Source: Bacteroidota bacterium (GTDB taxonomy: Bacteria; Bacteroidota; Bacteroidia; Cytophagales; Cyclobacteriaceae). Taken from it: a stretch of 9,528 nt of DNA. The translations under genes and the position numbers were made by a program. Location: contig JAEZBX010000289.1 in NCBI GenBank assembly GCA_023412765.1, forward strand, positions 1 through 9,528, in the 5' to 3' direction. Of the stretch, positions 7,246 to 9,528 are shown in pieces. Under the pieces are notes generated by a model. It worked only from the letters and a program-made list of their open reading frames with translations. It ran no database searches and had not been told where the DNA came from. Each line of letters begins with the position of its first letter. The first letter of the stretch is position 1.

Positions 7246-8367
7246 TCATCTATTAATGATCAGCATACTAGTGTATAACTCTTCGTGAAGCCGAACGGTA
7301 TTTTCAATATTGAAACGTTCAATAGCTACTGTTCTGGCATTTAGGCCGAGCGTTATCCCGGTCGGGTAATGGTCCATCATCCATTCCATTTTTTCTGCCA
7401 GATCCTTACTGTTAAAAAGCTGAAACAGCTTTCCGGTTTTATCATTAGTTACCTGCTCGCGAAAGACTGGGATATCAGAAGCAATGATGGGTTTAGCAGC
7501 GAGCATAGCTTCGACCAGTGCCCCACCCTGTCCCTCGTAATGGGAGGGAAAAATGAAGCAATGGGCGTCTGCAAGTAATTCTGGAACGTCATCCCTACTG
7601 AGGAGAAATTGAATGTTTTGCTCGATACCCAGTTCTTTCACAACTTCAACAAATAAACCGTAATCGTTACCTTTCCCTGCAATCCGGATAATAAAATCTT
7701 TTCCTCTATCGCGCAATATTTTCGCAGCATGAAATAATTCCAGGTAACCTTTTCGCTTTAGGAGCCGGGCTATTGTTAGAAATCTAAAAGGCTGTTCAGT
7801 AGCCGGAGGGTGACAAACATTAAAGTCATTTATATTACGCCCTCGATAAATACAGGTTATCTTTTTAGGATTTATAAAAAGAGCCTTTGAGTTAGTATCT
7901 GCAATTGCCTGAGTTATTGCCATGAAACGAGGAACAGATTGCGCCGTAATTGCGTCCACCAGACGAATAAAATTTAGTTTGATATTTCGTATAAAAGATT
8001 GGTGCGAGTAACGATTGCGTGAATAAGAATCGTTAACAAAACTTCCGATGTGCGGTATATCGGTACCGAACAACGTTAATCTCGCAACTAGTTCTGATTT
8101 AAATAATGTCGCATGAACTACGTCAGGTTTTACCTCTGCCAGGGCTTTCTTTAACTTGATCATTCCTTCAATCCACCAGAATCTCGATCTAATGTTCAGT
8201 TCAATTAGCGGAATTTTTCGAAGTAAAAATTCCGACTTTAAATCGGATTTTCTTGGATCCAGCACACAAACAACTGGACTAAACTTTTTTAACCGCGAAG
8301 ATATTTCCAGCAAGCTTCTTTCGGCGCCTCCGGTAAGGTAACTATCAATAATAAACATGACTTTCAC
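7246..8367 (-). CDS. GT4 family glycosyltransferase
   Basis: 373-aa GT-B glycosyltransferase with the usual order: MKVMFIIDSYLTGGAER (glycine-rich loop 12-17), DVVHATLFKSELVAR (82-96), ITQAIADTN (151-159), IYRGRNINDF (173-182) in the linker, LTIARLLKRKGY (197-208, basic phosphate-contact residues), IAGKGNDYG (229-237), E-x7-E at E278-E286, and ASDIPVFREQV (296-306). The IYRGRN form of the linker and the EGQGGALVEAM version of the acidic motif fit GT4 enzymes of capsule clusters. It is the first gene after a 161-nt gap, so it may head a transcript. The start is not settled: GTG at 8367 gives the family-like MKVMFIIDS, while ATG at 8358 has AGGTGA five bases upstream. The gene carries a perfect 10-bp inverted repeat near codons 45-53. 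Acceptor and donor cannot be named. Confidence 0.91.
   Translation of the reverse strand: MKVMFIIDSYLTGGAERSLLEISSRLKKFSPVVCVLDPRKSDLKSEFLLRKIPLIELNIRSRFWWIEGMIKLKKALAEVKPDVVHATLFKSELVARLTLFGTDIPHIGSFVNDSYSRNRYSHQSFIRNIKLNFIRLVDAITAQSVPRFMAITQAIADTNSKALFINPKKITCIYRGRNINDFNVCHPPATEQPFRFLTIARLLKRKGYLELFHAAKILRDRGKDFIIRIAGKGNDYGLFVEVVKELGIEQNIQFLLSRDDVPELLADAHCFIFPSHYEGQGGALVEAMLAAKPIIASDIPVFREQVTNDKTGKLFQLFNSKDLAEKMEWMMDHYPTGITLGLNARTVAIERFNIENTVRLHEELYTSMLIINR
8209..8234. repeat. 10-bp perfect inverted repeat inside the first GT4 gene
   Basis: CGGAATTTTT (8209-8218) and AAAAATTCCG (8225-8234) are exact reverse complements around a 6-nt loop. A second, weaker pair, TCCGA (8231-8235) and TCGGA (8243-8247), shares part of the same segment, so the two stems exclude each other. 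Both lie in coding sequence about 130 nt after the start. The RNA stem is A/U-rich with three G-C pairs at its base. Function, if any, is unknown. Confidence 0.6.
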
Positions 8368-8369
8368 CT
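8364..8369 (-). promoter_or_regulatory. possible Shine-Dalgarno sequence AGGTGA
   Basis: On the minus strand AGGTGA lies five bases before the ATG at 8358 and matches part of the complement of the 16S rRNA 3' end. It overlaps the GTG at 8367, so the two start choices exclude each other. Bacteroidota genes often lack such sites, so this may be chance. Confidence 0.3.
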
Positions 8370-8528
8370 ATGCATATATGTTAGCTCGGTACAAGTTTAC
8401 TATAAATAATTTCATCGGTATACGGATTGAGTCGATTTGAGCTTTGCCGAAGAGCATTGAAATTCACTTAATTCTTGGAGCGTAAAGATATGGTATATCT
8501 CCAGAAACAGACGGTGCATTCTAAATAA
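8368..8528. other. 161-nt non-coding gap between the GT2 and first GT4 genes
   Basis: The longest gap in the window. It contains a perfect but all-weak inverted repeat, AGATAT (8486-8491) and ATATCT (8495-8500), 29 nt past the GT2 stop, and a CATATATG palindrome (8373-8380) just before the GT4 start. A TAAACTTG on the minus strand (8392-8399) differs by one base from the Bacteroidota -7 consensus TAnnTTTG, but no TTG lies at the right distance upstream. No open reading frame of note. It could be an operon boundary with its own promoter; the sequence does not prove this. Confidence 0.4.
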
Positions 8529-9437
8529 TCAATGCTTGGCAAGGGGTTGCACAGTAAGTCCCAGTTTCTTAAACACACCATCCTTTATGGCGAGAATGGT
8601 AAGGTAAAATCCCCGCAATCCATTAGAGGGCCTACTGAGACCATATAATGCTTTCAAAATCGATCTTGTTATGATGTACAGTACTACCCTTGGCTTGTTG
8701 AATTCATATAAAAACATGTATATAAGGTTTCTGATGGAGTAATAGTTACGCCACGGAAGAATTCTTGTTTTACGCAAATCAGATTTAGTCAAATCCCATC
8801 TTGAAGCCAAACTGCGATACTCCTGAAACAGATCGCACGGCACAACGATTTGATAACCTGCATTTAAAACCTTCAAACAAAAATTCGTCTCTTCAAAACC
8901 AAAAAAAAGATTTGCAGTTGGCAGACATTGGGAGTCCACAACGCTACTGTTAATTATCATGCATTGATTGCCTCCTACTGTATGCAAATGCAGATACTGG
9001 TTGTTCAGAATCTCATTATCCTTCACTCGAATCGTTGCGCCTCTTTCAAGATTGAAATATGAACCAACAGGCGCAATAATCCCGATCTTTTGGGATTTCA
9101 GTTTTTCTAGGTACATAAACAGTCGTTCATTGAGATCCTTTACTCTTGGGGGATCATCATCATCAATCCATTGAATCCACTGAAACCCGCGAGAATTTAG
9201 TGTAGTTAATGCAAAATTTGCTGCTCCCGAGGGCCCCACATTAGATTGCATTTTGCATTGCTCGATTGATATGCCAGGCAGACTTGAATGCAATGAATTT
9301 GGAATCGCATCACCATTGTTAACTATGAGTATCGTTGATGGTGAAACACTCTGTTCACCGATCCGATAAATCGTATGCTGTAGTATATCCGGACGGTTAT
9401 ACGTGATAATGAATGCGGCAAAGTCAGAACGGATCAT
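8529..9437 (-). CDS. GT2 family glycosyltransferase (GlfT2/rhamnosyltransferase-like)
   Basis: Inverting GT-A enzyme of 302 aa that should add a sugar to the repeat unit from a nucleotide donor. The N-terminus FAAFIITYNRPDIL (6-19) is the GT2 first strand. ILIVNNGD (36-43) and SNVGPSGAANFAL (65-77) follow, and IDDDDPP (91-97) supplies the metal-binding DxD. FFGFEETNFCLKVLNAGY (178-195) holds the catalytic-base ED-like pair, and WRNYYSIRNLIYM (229-241) is the C-terminal segment shared by galactofuranosyl- and rhamnosyltransferase-like members. No clear membrane helix; the hydrophobic stretch VVLYIITRSILKAL (251-264) may touch the membrane. The ATG at 9437 is preferred over an in-frame TTG at 9479, which adds 14 residues ahead of the conserved strand. 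A T8 run (8901-8908) sits just before the FEE motif. It is separated from the next gene by 161 nt. Rhamnose or galactofuranose as donor is a guess. Confidence 0.9.
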   Translation of the reverse strand: MIRSDFAAFIITYNRPDILQHTIYRIGEQSVSPSTILIVNNGDAIPNSLHSSLPGISIEQCKMQSNVGPSGAANFALTTLNSRGFQWIQWIDDDDPPRVKDLNERLFMYLEKLKSQKIGIIAPVGSYFNLERGATIRVKDNEILNNQYLHLHTVGGNQCMIINSSVVDSQCLPTANLFFGFEETNFCLKVLNAGYQIVVPCDLFQEYRSLASRWDLTKSDLRKTRILPWRNYYSIRNLIYMFLYEFNKPRVVLYIITRSILKALYGLSRPSNGLRGFYLTILAIKDGVFKKLGLTVQPLAKH

Positions 9438-9528
9438 AAAATTTTTCGGACAATCGTTGGCTGCAACCCAGGATATCAAATTCAGTTCTTCTCACGTGTT
9501 CCAAACCCTATCACGCACCCCAGGAATA

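Noticed and set aside
8392..8399. TAAACTTG as a Bacteroidota -7 promoter element
   Set aside because: One mismatch to TAnnTTTG and no TTG at the expected distance upstream; such matches are common in AT-rich DNA.
8486..8500. Hairpin after the GT2 gene as an intrinsic terminator
   Set aside because: The stem is six pairs with only one G-C pair, the loop is three bases, and just three T follow. It is too weak to call.
9438..9479. Longer GT2 start at TTG (9479)
   Set aside because: The added 14 residues precede the conserved first strand and match nothing in the family; ATG at 9437 places that strand at the usual distance.
9480..9528. Tail of an upstream gene at the right edge
   Set aside because: All three minus-strand frames close within the 49 nt, so an end of an upstream gene is possible, but the residues are too few to identify one.

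Overview
The window is a stretch of a surface-polysaccharide (capsule, exopolysaccharide or O-antigen) biosynthesis locus. Every credible gene lies on the minus strand, so transcription runs from the right edge (9528) towards position 1. The DNA is visibly AT-rich, genes are close-packed, and good Shine-Dalgarno sequences are mostly absent. The protein types (a GT4 enzyme with a GKGSSNGID motif, a cytoplasmic CE4-type deacetylase starting near SLDFELHWGG, and a polymerase with an FLPNLHFWSASFGKG segment) are of the kind found in Bacteroidota polysaccharide clusters. Bacteroidota is therefore my best guess, at moderate confidence; I cannot place it more finely.

Layout in transcription order: a family 2 glycosyltransferase (9437-8529); a 161-nt non-coding gap; then two GT4 glycosyltransferases (8367-7246 and 7231-6119), a GT11 alpha-1,2-fucosyltransferase-like gene (6126-5236) and a third GT4 (5236-4112). 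A 65-nt gap follows. Then come a GNAT-type acyltransferase (4046-3063), a multi-spanning membrane protein that looks like a Wzy/EpsG-type polymerase (3060-1849), an NodB/CE4-like deacetylase (1852-854), and a fourth GT4 that runs off the left edge (841-1). The last gene has no ATG start and begins at GTG or TTG.

Junctions are tight: overlaps of 8, 1 and 4 nt and gaps of 14, 2 and 12 nt. This implies one or two operons with translational coupling. The only real breaks are the gaps at 8368-8528 and 4047-4111.

Inferred joint function: six glycosyltransferases build a lipid-linked repeat unit of several sugars, including a fucose probably joined alpha-1,2. The deacetylase and the acyltransferase would alter acyl groups on sugars, and the membrane protein would polymerise the finished units. 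The initiating phosphoglycosyl transferase, the flippase, the export genes and nucleotide-sugar synthesis (for example GDP-fucose) are not in this window and must lie elsewhere.

I see no wholly new system. The points most worth checking are the deacetylase/acyltransferase pair flanking the polymerase, the fucosyltransferase, the non-ATG gene lying in frame behind the deacetylase stop, a 10-bp perfect inverted repeat inside the first GT4 gene, and 8-9 nt homopolymers in three genes.
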